DNA of 30,275 bases from UBA3792 sp964426415 (GTDB lineage Bacteria; Bacillota; Clostridia; Christensenellales; CAG-138). The stretch lies in assembly GCA_964426415.1 (NCBI GenBank), contig CAYRQM010000022.1:1-30275 (forward strand), read 5' to 3'. The notes beneath the pieces were generated by a model, which was given only the letters and a program-made list of their open reading frames with translations, was not told the DNA's origin and did not search any database. Numbering within the stretch: the stretch's first letter is position 1; each line of letters begins with the position of its first letter. The translations under genes and the position numbers were made by a program. Below, in pieces: positions 7,301 through 14,496 of the stretch.

Positions 7301-9494
7301 GCTGGGGTGTGGCGCTGCCGTTCCAAATTTTGGTGACGGGCAAATCGACCAGCGTCGGCGCAATCACCGGCATGGAATAGTTGGCGTACAGGTTGCGGGT
7401 GGACGTAATCTGCTCATGGCTGATGATGTCCACATTGGTCAGTCGATACCGCACATACGCTTGGGTGTAGGTGTTCGTAAAGAAGCCGTACTGCGCGGTG
7501 TCGCCATAAAGGCGCGACGCGACGTCGGCATAGTAAGAGCTGTCATAGACGGTGTACCCGTCCGCGGTGGTTTGATAGGTGATGTCGAACGCTTGGTCGG
7601 GATAGCCGTTGGTGTCCGCCGTGCCGACGCCGTTGGGGTCGATGCCGTCCGCTTGGGTCAGCCGTGCGCTTTCGGGAAAAGCAATTGGCGTAAACGACGC
7701 ATTGTTTTGGTTCGCATACAGCGTGTCGATGGCGTACTGGGACGGTTTGACCGTCACGCGGATGCGCGCCATGTGGTTGTGCCGCAGCATGTAGTCGGTG
7801 TGGAACATCAGCATGATGCCCTCATGCTTGCACGCTTCGTTCGTCCAAATATACTTGACGTCATACTCGTCCGTGGTGGGCGGGTTCGCGTCCAAAATGT
7901 AGTCGTTCGGGTCGGTGGAGACGTTGCCCGTGTCCGCATCGTTGATGTTCACATAGAACGAAATCGACAGGAATTCGGGATTGTACAGCTCGTTGACCGT
8001 GGCGCCTCCAAAGGAAGCGGGATAGGTTGCCGTCAGGGCGGACGCAATCTCCTCTGCGGTCAGCTGATGGTACAGTGTGACGTTTTTGGACAGCAAATCG
8101 ACGATGTCGACCGACACATAGCCTGTCTGAATCGTGTTGGCGATGGACTGGAATGCGTCGGCAAACGCCGCTTGCGTATTGCCAAAGAAGGAGTATGGCT
8201 CGGTGACCTCGGTGATGTCGATGCTTTCATCTTGGCGCACCACGGGCGTAAAGCGATAGATGCCGTCCTGCATCTGCGTCGCCACGTCGCCGTAATACTC
8301 CGTAATGGCTGCCTTCAGCTGCGCAAGCGTAAGGGACTTGCGGAAGTTGTCCAGCGTATAGGTGGAGCCGGACTTGAACCGATTGTAATAGCTGTCGCCA
8401 AGGTATACGCCGTTTACGGTGTCGATGATGGGGTACGGCGGATTGGTGTTCGGCATGGCGCCGGAGCCGACGTCTGCGCCAAGCTGCGCGACGGCTTCTT
8501 CATAGGTGATGATGCCGTTGCCCACCGCGCCCACCAGCCGCGTGAAATGCACCGCCGTGGGGAAGGTGGAATCTTCGATTTCTTGGGTGAACCATTCGCC
8601 CAAGCCCACCGTCAAGGTGGTGATGTCGTAGGGCGATTCATAAAGAAGCTTTGCCTGCCACAGCGCTGCTTCTGCCGCAACCTTGCGATAGTCGGTGCCG
8701 CTGGCGCCGCGGGACAGCGTGCCGCCCGTAGAAATGGTGGTGCCGGAAACCACCTTCACGCCGGGCGTGGTATAGGTGGCGGAAACTTGATCGACGTTGC
8801 TGTCGCTCACCAAGCTGTACGACGAGGAAAAGTGTGTCAGCGTCTGCGAACCGTCCGCGATGTAGGCACGGTTGGGCGCGCCGTCCGTCATAAAGACGAC
8901 GAAGTTTTGCGCCGTGTTGAGGTTGGCGGGGCGATTCGTGTTGTAGCCCAAAATGGCGTCGTTTTCAAACAGGCGTGCGGCAAGCGTCAACCCCGATTGG
9001 CAGTTGGTGTTGCCCTCCAAGCCCGTGGATTTCAAATTGCGCAGCGTATTGACCAGCGTCGCTTGATCGTCCGTCCACATTTGGATGATCTCGGCGCTGC
9101 CTGCGTAGCGAACGATGGAAATGTTGACCACGCCGTCGTTGTCCTTGGCGTAGGCGGATGACGCGAACATTTCGTTGACAAAATCAATGGCGGTATCCTT
9201 TAAAACCTCCAGTGCCGTCACCGTCTGTCCGCTTGCGTTTTGCATCGTGTTTTTGACGATGGATGTGGATACGTCCAGCACCACTACCACGTTGGTATCG
9301 GAATGGCGTACGCCGTGCACGTCCAGTGTCAAGTCGTATGTGCCGTCGCCGTTGTCCTCCGCAATCTTGTGGTGGTTGGGCGGCGTCAGCTTCAACAGGT
9401 CGCTCTCTTGCGCCTGTGTGGGCAGCGTCGAAAACGGGGCAAGGCACAGCAGCATCAGAGCGATCAGGGCAAATGCCGTGATTCGTTTCATCAT
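4338..9494 (-). CDS. Secreted vWA / Cna_B repeat adhesin without visible wall anchor
   Basis: The protein has 1718 residues. The start at 9494 is set by AGGAGGT (9503-9509), 8 nt upstream, and by the signal peptide (residues 1-29) that follows. Residues about 65-480 form a von Willebrand A domain with an intact MIDAS (D74-x-S76-x-S78, T-D204-G), a metal-dependent ligand site. A middle region (480-715) looks like the all-beta backbone found in Gram-positive pilins. Six Cna_B modules follow, opening near residues 724, 851, 962, 1057, 1156 and 1249. They have the K-V-W-x-D start, the internal (T/V)xE and the closing TN expected of intramolecular Lys-Asn isopeptide bonds. A seventh, divergent module starts near 1345. 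The last 270 residues match nothing I know. No LPxTG motif, terminal membrane helix, SLH domain or dockerin is present. It probably binds host or microbial ligands. Confidence 0.88.
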   Translation of the reverse strand: MMKRITAFALIALMLLCLAPFSTLPTQAQESDLLKLTPPNHHKIAEDNGDGTYDLTLDVHGVRHSDTNVVVVLDVSTSIVKNTMQNASGQTVTALEVLKDTAIDFVNEMFASSAYAKDNDGVVNISIVRYAGSAEIIQMWTDDQATLVNTLRNLKSTGLEGNTNCQSGLTLAARLFENDAILGYNTNRPANLNTAQNFVVFMTDGAPNRAYIADGSQTLTHFSSSYSLVSDSNVDQVSATYTTPGVKVVSGTTISTGGTLSRGASGTDYRKVAAEAALWQAKLLYESPYDITTLTVGLGEWFTQEIEDSTFPTAVHFTRLVGAVGNGIITYEEAVAQLGADVGSGAMPNTNPPYPIIDTVNGVYLGDSYYNRFKSGSTYTLDNFRKSLTLAQLKAAITEYYGDVATQMQDGIYRFTPVVRQDESIDITEVTEPYSFFGNTQAAFADAFQSIANTIQTGYVSVDIVDLLSKNVTLYHQLTAEEIASALTATYPASFGGATVNELYNPEFLSISFYVNINDADTGNVSTDPNDYILDANPPTTDEYDVKYIWTNEACKHEGIMLMFHTDYMLRHNHMARIRVTVKPSQYAIDTLYANQNNASFTPIAFPESARLTQADGIDPNGVGTADTNGYPDQAFDITYQTTADGYTVYDSSYYADVASRLYGDTAQYGFFTNTYTQAYVRYRLTNVDIISHEQITSTRNLYANYSMPVIAPTLVDLPVTKIWNGSATPQPIDVTVSWQQNQYAATITEGVKHLTITGTTTETRTVRLDASNNWQSTFVGLPQGHTFTVTETDANGAALNGYAVTYALAANADAGRVTITGDALSISDPCINDDLGGGLLLYNTPLLNKTVTKVWADNGNTANRPASVTIQLFANGEACGDPVVMTAPVGGGDTWTYTYTNLPATDLHGDAIVYAVTETSELNTVVDANGDPVSHYTSTVDQTTLTITNTDPGVLTDLTVTKVWDDANDQDGLRPASIAVQLYANGVAEGNPVTLNAANHWTYQWQGLASNANNVPVVYTAAETATYTGYTAETPVRVGNYLTFTNVHVPETTQISVQKVWSDGNNQDGLRPASIECALLANGAAVAHGTVTLSAANSWSATFTDLPTQNGGTPIVYTIAELSVPNGYTSVITGTAATGFVVTNTHTPYTTERTAVKVWNDGGDTASRTSSVSVQLYADGTASGSAVTLSDANNWTTTWSNLPLRANARNIVYTVREVSVPAGYGAEIVTSNGTTTIYNTPIVSRTVQKVWSDNSNADGYRPDAVYVQLTRNGDVYLGAVRLSSANSWTYTFTDLPAYDPDGVAYVYSATEINYTNQAYYATSVSISGTTITLTNTQSRGDITLDVNKSWVTAETFPYYADFDILRTVNVTENNVTTTTEDREYYDSVRLTGAEATPYHVSVSLMAWETIGDATYRYTYDVEETAAGAISGGSEYYALFNGPMTEDARFVQELSKVNDSYLFTNHTLLSTIGAQAHMIHETQSCNTAPLYTDGIRFGSDIDIVALDAALNVGDRFVYGVMMYPKTLLDANVPTDTPTAETASSYLMRLAIQNHAWQVTTPTSVVYATCVGSKSTALNADTMVTWTQAMEDAANARDIDALIPLMRAADCSIFKRVSDVSFRYVVYLMFDKTDAAKRQRQADTVLTYRAFFIKQSADSTVETTLYTMQRQNCATNIFNYYNYLHFVDGYDTILDPLGMIARGTSVYFPTADVQAMRGE

Positions 9495-9502
9495 ATGGTT
9501 CG

Positions 9503-9509
9503 ACCTCCT
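9503..9509 (-). promoter_or_regulatory. Ribosome binding site fixing the adhesin start
   Basis: AGGAGGT on the minus strand lies 8 nt before ATGATG at 9494. It rules out the longer in-frame reading, which would put the site inside the coding region. Confidence 0.85.
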
Positions 9510-9541
9510 AAGCATACTTTTACCCCCTATACAGTTAGAGT

Positions 9542-9570
9542 AGTTTAACACATAAACATACATAACGCAA
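9542..9570 (-). promoter_or_regulatory. Candidate promoter of the adhesin operon
   Basis: Minus strand: TTGCGT (9565-9570), 17-bp spacer, TAAACT (9542-9547). The surrounding 90 bp is markedly AT-rich compared with the rest of the window, which favours promoter function. Confidence 0.55.
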
Positions 9571-9610
9571 TGTGATTTTCAGATAGTTCAAAGTAATTTA
9601 AAGTTTATGA

Positions 9611-9900
9611 CACATTTCGCGTGCGCGTACCCCTGCAAAGGTGCGGGTCGGCGGCGGCGAAAGCCGCCATCATAGTTTGCAGCTTGTGCGCGCAAGCAAC
9701 ACCACGCCCTGCGGTCATTCTGAGGTGCGAAGCGCCGAAGAATCTGTTTCATTCGTTCGAGATCCTTCGGCTATGCCTCAGGATGACAAGGGCGCGGCTT
9801 GGCGCCCCTTCCCCGAAAACCGTGTGCGCGGGCAGCACACGGATTGGTTGACATTTTCACCGGCAACCCCGTGCGCAATACCGTCTCGCGTGTGCAAAAC
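9611..9900. other. Intergenic stretch with repeats, no gene
   Basis: About 290 bp lie between the adhesin promoter and the ygeW terminator. The stretch holds a GGCGGC ... GCCGCC hairpin (about 9650-9673), the REP-like copy at 9714-9787 and a fragment related to the 60-bp unit (about 9806-9840, CCTTCCCCGAAAACCGTG). I see no credible coding frame. Confidence 0.7.
9714..9787 (+). repeat. REP-like dispersed element, copy 3
   Basis: This copy begins GTCATTCTGAGG, contains CGAAGAATCTG and CGAGATCCTTCGG, and ends CTCAGGATGAC. It is a near-complete palindrome of 74 bp. It has the same orientation as the copy at 24342 and the opposite one to 13956-14029 and the copies in the first 183 bp. Confidence 0.85.
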
Positions 9901-9901
9901 A

Positions 9902-9922
9902 CCCGCAAGCGAGGCTTGCGGG
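9902..9922 (-). terminator. Intrinsic terminator of the ygeW operon
   Basis: Arms CCCGCAAGC and GCTTGCGGG enclose a 3-nt loop. On the minus strand they are followed by TGTTTTG. It lies 16 bp past the ygeW stop. The T tract is short, but the stem is strong. Confidence 0.75.
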
Positions 9923-9937
9923 CGTTCCTGTTGTTGC

Positions 9938-11152
9938 TTAGCCGTTCCAGCGTTTTGTGCTGTTTGCTTCCAAATCCTTGAGGGTCTTTTGCGGGTCTTT
10001 GACCTTGGCAAGGAAGATCATCGCGGCGATGATGTACGGCTTGAAGGACGCCTGCTTGTAGAGCGGATCGCGGTAGCGATCAAACACGGTGGCGGCGACT
10101 TCGCCTGCATCGCAGGATACGTCGGTGATGTCAGCGGGCAGGCAGTGCAGGTACAGCGCTTTGCCGTCATGGGTGCGCTGCATCATTTCTTCGGTGCATT
10201 CCCAATCCTTATGCTGTGCGTTCTGTGCGAGCAGGCGCTTTTCCAGCGCTTTGATGCCGTCCATATCGCCGTTTGCATACAGCTCGGTGCGTTCTTCCAT
10301 CGCCTTGAACGGCGCCCAAGACTTGGGGTATACGATGTCGGCGTCTTGGAATGCTTCTGCCATGTCGTGGGTGATGGTGAACTTGGCGCCGCTCTTTTCG
10401 CAGTTTGCCTTTGCCACATCTACCACTTCGTCCATGATTTCATAGCCTTCCGGATACGCCAGCGTGACGTCCATGCCGAACCGTGTGAACAGCCCTGCAA
10501 CGCCCTGCGGGACGGACAACGGCTTGCCGTAGGAGGGGCTGTATGCCCACGTCATGGCGACCTTCTTGCCCTTGAGGTTCTTGATGGCTTCGTCCAAATC
10601 GTCCGAGCCGCCCAGCGTGTGGATGCAATGGAGCATGTCCGCCATGCACTGGGTGGGATGGTCGATGTCGCACTGGAGGTTGACCAGCGTGGGTTTTTGC
10701 TCCAGCACGCCGTCCTTGTTGCCCGCGGTGACCGCGTCGACCACATTGTGCATGTAGGTGTTGCCCTTGCCGATGTACATATCGTCGCGGATGCCGATGG
10801 CGTCTGCCATGAAGGAAATCATGTTGGCAGTTTCGCGGACGGTCTCGCCATGGGCGATCTGGCTCTTGCCCTCGTCCAAATCCTGCACTTCCAACCCAAG
10901 CAGGTTGCAGGCGGATGCGAACGAGAAACGGGTGCGGGTGGAGTTGTCGCGGAACAGGGAGATGCCGAGACCCGAATCAAAGATCTTGGTGGAGACGTTG
11001 TTCTCACGCAGATGGCGCAGTGCGTCCGCTACGGTGAAAACGGCTGCGATTTCGTCGTCGGTCTTTTCCCAAGTGAGGAAGAAATCGCCGTTGTACATGT
11101 TCTCGAAGTGCAGTTGGTCGAGTTTTTCGGTATACTTCTTTACGTTGCTCAT
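9938..11152 (-). CDS. ygeW: YgeW-type knotted carbamoyltransferase
   Basis: The protein has 404 residues and belongs to the aspartate/ornithine transcarbamylase superfamily. The carbamoyl-phosphate loop is FRDNSTRTRFSF (S71-T72-R73-T74-R75). It also has HPTQ (H165-Q168) and a C-terminal HCLP motif. The strings KSQIAHGETVRETAN and DIDHPTQCMADMLH are typical of the YgeW clade rather than ArgF or PyrB. The ATG at 11152 follows GGAG at a 6-nt spacing. The natural substrate is not settled. The gene belongs to the anaerobic purine/urate catabolic cluster known from E. coli (ygeWXY-hyuA-ygfK-ssnA) and from gut anaerobes. It is the last gene of a three-gene operon and lies 18 bp past ygeY. Confidence 0.93.
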   Translation of the reverse strand: MSNVKKYTEKLDQLHFENMYNGDFFLTWEKTDDEIAAVFTVADALRHLRENNVSTKIFDSGLGISLFRDNSTRTRFSFASACNLLGLEVQDLDEGKSQIAHGETVRETANMISFMADAIGIRDDMYIGKGNTYMHNVVDAVTAGNKDGVLEQKPTLVNLQCDIDHPTQCMADMLHCIHTLGGSDDLDEAIKNLKGKKVAMTWAYSPSYGKPLSVPQGVAGLFTRFGMDVTLAYPEGYEIMDEVVDVAKANCEKSGAKFTITHDMAEAFQDADIVYPKSWAPFKAMEERTELYANGDMDGIKALEKRLLAQNAQHKDWECTEEMMQRTHDGKALYLHCLPADITDVSCDAGEVAATVFDRYRDPLYKQASFKPYIIAAMIFLAKVKDPQKTLKDLEANSTKRWNG

Positions 11153-11170
11153 GGTATGCTCCAATCTATT

Positions 11171-12544
11171 TTATTCAGCAAACTTGGTGTTGGTCTTGCC
11201 TGCACGGAACGCGCAGACGTCGTCGGTCTTGTTCTCGCCTTGATACAGCATCGGGGTCGCCGCATAGACGGCGGCGCAGGTTGCCAGATCCTGCTTCCAA
11301 GTGATTTCGTTGGGCGCGTGGGCTTGGGATTCTGCACCGGGGCCGAACCCGACGCACGGGATGCCGTAGCGGCCTTGGATGGAAACGCCGTTGGTGGAGA
11401 ACGTCCACTTGTCGATCAAGGGACGGTTGCGCTTTGCCATGGCGGAGGCGGCGCCGATGCGCTTTTCGCCATACAACGCCTTGTGCGCGTCCGCCAGCGC
11501 CTGCACATGGGCAGCGGTCTCTTTGTTGATCCACGTCGGGAAGTAGCATTCCGTTTCGTACACCAGACCCGTCCATGCGGGACGGTCGTACATGTACATA
11601 GAAACCTTCACGTCGTCGCCGTACTTCTTGCAGGCGGGCAGGTTGCGAATCTCTTCCAAGCAGGAATCCCACGTTTCGCCGGCGGTCATGCGGCGGTCAA
11701 GCGATACGGCGCAGGAGTCTGCCACGGCGCAGCGGGAAGGCGAGGTGTAGAAAATCTGGGAGGTGGTGACGGTGCCGCGGCCCAAGAAACGTGCATCCTC
11801 GAAGTGTTCGGGGTTGTACTTCTCGTCCAGCATCTTGACAAGACCCTTGATTGCGTCGGCGTCGGTGGCGGTGTTCTCGTTGAGCGCACGCACATCCTGC
11901 AGGATGTCCGCCATTTTGTAGATGGCGTTGTCGCCGCGTTCGGGCGCGGAGCCGTGGCACGAAACGCCCTTGACGTCGATGCGGATTTCCATACGGCCGC
12001 GATGGCCGCGATAGATGCCGCCGTCGGTCGGTTCGGTGGAAACGACAAATTCGGGGACGATCTTGTCCTCTTTGTAGATGTACTGCCAGCAAAGACCGTC
12101 GCAGTCTTCCTCTTGGACGGAAGCAACGACCAGAATCTTGTACCCGTCGGGAATCAGACCCAAGTCCTTCATGATGCGCGCACCGTACACTGCGGAAACG
12201 ACGCCGCCCTCTTGGTCGGAACCGCCTCTGCCGTAGATGATTTCGTCGGTTTCGTAGCCCTTGTACGGGTCTTGTTCCCAATTGTTGATGTTGCCGATGC
12301 CGACGGTGTCGATGTGTCCGTCAAACGCGATAATCTTGTCGCCCGTGCCCATCCAGCCCAGTGCGTTGCCTTCTGGGTCGATTTCTGCCTTGTCAAAGCC
12401 CAGCGCCTGCATTTCGCGGATCGTTCTCTTGACGACGCCCTCTTCGTCACAGCTCTCGCTGGGGATCGCAATGAGATCCCGCAGGAACTTCGTCATTTGC
12501 GGCAAATAGCCGTTTGCTGCCTTTTTGATTGCTTCAAAATCCAT
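11171..12544 (-). CDS. ygeY: YgeY-type M20 family metallohydrolase
   Basis: The protein has 457 residues and an M20 dinuclear zinc hydrolase fold. Metal and catalytic motifs are visible: FDGHIDT (H77, D79), GRGGSDQEGG (D110), VQEED (E145, E146), TEPTDGG, and HGSAPERGDNA in the lid domain. A C-terminal AHAPNE supplies the last His. Length and motifs fit the YgeY family, annotated as selenium-metabolism-linked hydrolases, in which an amide or carbamoyl-type bond is the likely target. The start at 12544 is preceded by AAGGAA at 6 nt. It stands between its regulator (12 bp upstream) and ygeW (18 bp downstream). The diaminopropionate ammonia-lyase gene ygeX, its usual partner, is missing here. Confidence 0.92.
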   Translation of the reverse strand: MDFEAIKKAANGYLPQMTKFLRDLIAIPSESCDEEGVVKRTIREMQALGFDKAEIDPEGNALGWMGTGDKIIAFDGHIDTVGIGNINNWEQDPYKGYETDEIIYGRGGSDQEGGVVSAVYGARIMKDLGLIPDGYKILVVASVQEEDCDGLCWQYIYKEDKIVPEFVVSTEPTDGGIYRGHRGRMEIRIDVKGVSCHGSAPERGDNAIYKMADILQDVRALNENTATDADAIKGLVKMLDEKYNPEHFEDARFLGRGTVTTSQIFYTSPSRCAVADSCAVSLDRRMTAGETWDSCLEEIRNLPACKKYGDDVKVSMYMYDRPAWTGLVYETECYFPTWINKETAAHVQALADAHKALYGEKRIGAASAMAKRNRPLIDKWTFSTNGVSIQGRYGIPCVGFGPGAESQAHAPNEITWKQDLATCAAVYAATPMLYQGENKTDDVCAFRAGKTNTKFAE

Positions 12545-12556
12545 GGTGTGTTCCTT

Positions 12557-13192
12557 TCATTCATCTGTTGTTTTTGCGTCAATGTAGGAATAAAGGGTAT
12601 ATTTGCTGATGCCAAAGTATTTTGACACCTTGTCGCCGCTGCGTGTGACCAAGAATGCACCCGCGTGATTGAGGAAGCGGATCGCCTTGACCTTGTCGTC
12701 CTTCGTCATGAGCGCCACCGGCTTGCCCACCTGCGCCACCGACTGCTCGATCAGATCGTCCAAAAGCTCGTTGACCGATTGCGGAATCCGTTCCGGCACG
12801 CGCTTTTCGACACGGTGGTTGAGGATGGAATCGATGGCACGCTCCGCCATCAGCAGCTCGGTGATGTCGTAGTTGATGGCGAACACGCCTTCCACCTCGC
12901 CCGCATCGTTGCGAATGTAGACCGTGGAGGACTTCAAGATGCGCCCGTCGTGCGTCTTGAGCAGGTATCCCGCCGTGTCCTGCAGCTTGGAAGGATCCTT
13001 CTCGCTCAGCGCCTCCAGCACGATGCGCGAAGGCCCGTCCCCTTGCTGTCTGTGGGAAACTTGCCCGTTCTCGATGGCAACGATGGTGTGATCGGGATCT
13101 TCCGCCTTGAGATCGTGTACGACGATTTCACAGTTCTCGCCGAACTGCGTCGCCAATGCACTTGCCAATCGCTTGTAAAAATCCAAATCCAT
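12557..13192 (-). CDS. YheO-like PAS / HTH transcriptional regulator
   Basis: The protein has 211 residues in two domains. Residues about 5-115 form a YheO-type PAS-like sensor (QFGENCEIVVHDL near the start, GVFAINYDIT near its end). Residues about 145-208 form the paired HTH domain (GKPVALMTKDDK, then GAFLVTRSGDKVSKYFGISK as recognition region). The family includes DNA-binding regulators of amino-acid and purine-related catabolism. The start at 13192 follows GGAGG at 6 nt. It is first in the operon with ygeY and ygeW, so it most likely senses a substrate of that pathway and controls its own operon. The ligand is unknown. Confidence 0.88.
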   Translation of the reverse strand: MDLDFYKRLASALATQFGENCEIVVHDLKAEDPDHTIVAIENGQVSHRQQGDGPSRIVLEALSEKDPSKLQDTAGYLLKTHDGRILKSSTVYIRNDAGEVEGVFAINYDITELLMAERAIDSILNHRVEKRVPERIPQSVNELLDDLIEQSVAQVGKPVALMTKDDKVKAIRFLNHAGAFLVTRSGDKVSKYFGISKYTLYSYIDAKTTDE

Positions 13193-13215
13193 ACCGCGCC
13201 TCCTTCTTCTCTTCC

Positions 13216-13243
13216 ATTATAATCGTTTCGCCCATGAATACAA
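13216..13243 (-). promoter_or_regulatory. Promoter of the regulator-ygeY-ygeW operon
   Basis: Minus strand: TTGTAT (13238-13243), 16-bp spacer, perfect TATAAT (13216-13221). It is 24 bp upstream of the start at 13192. It faces away from the DUF1292 promoter, with about 60 bp between the two -35 boxes, so shared control is possible. Confidence 0.75.
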
Positions 13244-13301
13244 GGGCTTTTCAAAATATATTTTGGGCTTTCTAAAACATTTTTTGTTTTTGCGGCAATG
13301 G

Positions 13302-13330
13302 TTGCAAAGCGGCGCAGAATGGGTTACAAT
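13302..13330 (+). promoter_or_regulatory. Promoter of the DUF1292 gene
   Basis: TTGCAA (13302-13307), 17-bp spacer, TACAAT (13325-13330), 28 bp before the start codon. An AT-rich tract with T runs precedes the -35, which may act as an UP-like element. Confidence 0.75.
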
Positions 13331-13358
13331 ACCCATAATAAAGGAAAGGAGTAAAATC

Positions 13359-13673
13359 ATGGAAGAAGAAAGAGATCTTGTAACGTTTGTCAGCGACGAC
13401 GGCGATGAAATCCAGATGGAAGTATACGACTACTTTGAGCATGACGGCAAGGAATACGCGATTCTGATGGATCCGGAGGAGCCGGCAGAGGGCGAGGAGG
13501 ACGCATACTATGTGTTCCGCATTCAGGTCAACGAAGCGGAGGACATGGAAGAATTCCTGCCCGTCGCGGAAGAAGACTGGACGGACGCCTTGGAAGAAGC
13601 GGCAAACGCCTGCATGAAGTGCCTCTACTGTGACGTAGAGGACTGCGACGGTTCCGTCTGCACCAAGGAATAA
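13359..13673 (+). CDS. DUF1292 domain protein with Cys-rich tail
   Basis: The protein has 104 residues and is very acidic. Residues 5-75 match the DUF1292 (YrzB-like) pattern: LVTFVSDDGDEIQMEVYDYF, then a GKEYAIL strand, an acidic loop and YYVFRIQ. The ATG at 13359 follows AAAGGAG at a normal distance. The longer upstream reading would run through the promoter and is rejected. The last 20 residues hold five Cys (CMKCLYCDVEDCDGSVC), which I do not recall as a regular part of the family and which could bind a metal. It is probably cytoplasmic. The usual genome neighbours of this family (ruvX, alaS) are absent. It is a monocistronic gene with its own promoter and terminator. Confidence 0.85.
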   Translation: MEEERDLVTFVSDDGDEIQMEVYDYFEHDGKEYAILMDPEEPAEGEEDAYYVFRIQVNEAEDMEEFLPVAEEDWTDALEEAANACMKCLYCDVEDCDGSVCTKE

Positions 13674-13690
13674 GCAAACCGAACGCCATC

Positions 13691-13717
13691 ACCCGCAAGC
13701 GCCGCTTGCGGGTTTTT
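13691..13717 (+). terminator. Intrinsic terminator of the DUF1292 gene
   Basis: ACCCGCAAGC (13691-13700), a 3-nt loop and GCTTGCGGGT (13704-13713) form a 10-bp perfect stem, followed by TTTTT. Confidence 0.92.
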
Positions 13718-13726
13718 CGTCGCCAT

Positions 13727-13855
13727 GTACTCCGCTCGTCGGCGCGGACTGCACTTTGTTCGCAACGGCTCCTTCGGCTTCGCCTCATCCGCATTGCTCG
13801 CCCGTTCCGTCGCGCCTCCTCGCCGCAAAAGGTCACGCTCGCTGCGGCTACGCCC
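13727..13855 (-). repeat. GC-rich dispersed module (G module), copy 1
   Basis: This is the reverse complement of the module at 24615-24760. Shared strings include CTCGTCGGCGCGGACTGCAC, CAACGGCTCCTTCGGCTTCG and CGTTCCGTCGCGCCTCCTC, with only a few differences over about 110 bp. It is not coding. Confidence 0.85.
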
Positions 13856-13892
13856 TTCTTGACGCGGGCGTTACGCCTTTCGCTTCACTACC

Positions 13893-13937
13893 AACCTTTT
13901 GCGGGGAACCCCGCTTACACGTTTTTCGGGAAAGTAA
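13893..13937 (-). repeat. Single inverted copy of the 60-bp unit
   Basis: CCAACCTTTTGCGGGGAACC ... CTTACACGTTTTTCGGGAAAG is the reverse complement, with a few changes, of the unit repeated in tandem at 24421-24609. Confidence 0.8.
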
Positions 13938-13955
13938 CGTCAAAAACGCTCCGCT

Positions 13956-14029
13956 GTCATCCTGAGGCTGCGGCGAAGGATCTCGCGTGTAAGCGGGAGA
14001 TTCTTCGGCACTTCGTGCCTCGGAATGAC
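13956..14029 (-). repeat. REP-like dispersed element, copy 4
   Basis: It begins GTCATCCTGAGGC, contains CGAAGGATCTCGC and GGGAGATTCTTCGG, and ends CGGAATGAC. At 74 bp it is complete. Its orientation is opposite to the copies at 9714 and 24342. Confidence 0.85.
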
Positions 14030-14447
14030 AACACGGGGCATGCTGTTTCGTATACGAACGTGCGATAATCAAAATGGCGGTAACGCCGCCATTACCAAAA
14101 TTTCTTCATTTCTTCATGTCTTCATTCCTTCATTCCCGTCTGTCATTTTCAAAGTCGAAGGATCTCACGCCTACACGAGCGCGTCTTCCCAAAAACAAAC
14201 ACGGCACGACCGTGTCTCGCTACACGGCCGTGTCGGTTTGATGGAGCTTCGCAAGTTGGAAGAAGGCGGGATCGAATAGGAATGGGTGAGAGGTGAGGAT
14301 CCCTTTATCCTTGCGCTTTGCTGCGTTTCACAAAGAATGCTCCGAAGCTTTTCAGACCCAACATTTTTGGGTCTCTATTATATAAATGCAGTGAACACCC
14401 AAATTATGACATACGGATTCTACATTCGCACCATACAAATTGTATAT
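14030..14447. other. Non-coding stretch with hairpins
   Basis: No gene is visible in these 418 bp. They hold: a hairpin AATGGCGG-TAACG-CCGCCATT (14073-14093); a half copy of the REP-like element (14142-14170, GTCATTTTC ... CGAAGGATCTCACGC); a compound palindrome around 14197-14235 made of ACACGG / CCGTGT repeats; and a hairpin AGACCC / GGGTCT (about 14354-14373) in an AT-rich tract. Some could belong to a small RNA or a decayed terminator, but nothing is decisive. Confidence 0.55.
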
Positions 14448-14482
14448 AATAAAGCGGTTCGGCCGTTTTGCGGGCTGAACCG
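14448..14482 (-). terminator. Intrinsic terminator of the NAGPA-domain lipoprotein gene
   Basis: CGGTTCGGCC (14455-14464) and GGCTGAACCG (14473-14482) pair over 10 bp with one G-U. On the minus strand the stem is followed by CTTTATTATATA. The stop codon is 15 bp before the stem. Confidence 0.82.
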
Positions 14483-14496
14483 ATGCAAATTTGGCG

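Noticed and set aside
6474..9161. An 895-codon open frame opposite the adhesin
   Set aside because: It is an antisense shadow of the Cna_B and vWA coding region; no signal, domain or start site supports it.
9641..12625. A 994-codon plus-strand frame opposite ygeW and ygeY
   Set aside because: It spans an intergenic repeat and two well-supported genes on the other strand, and shows no recognisable domain.
13263..13358. A longer N-terminus for the DUF1292 protein
   Set aside because: The extension would start before the -35 and -10 boxes and lacks a ribosome site; AAAGGAG directly precedes the ATG at 13359.
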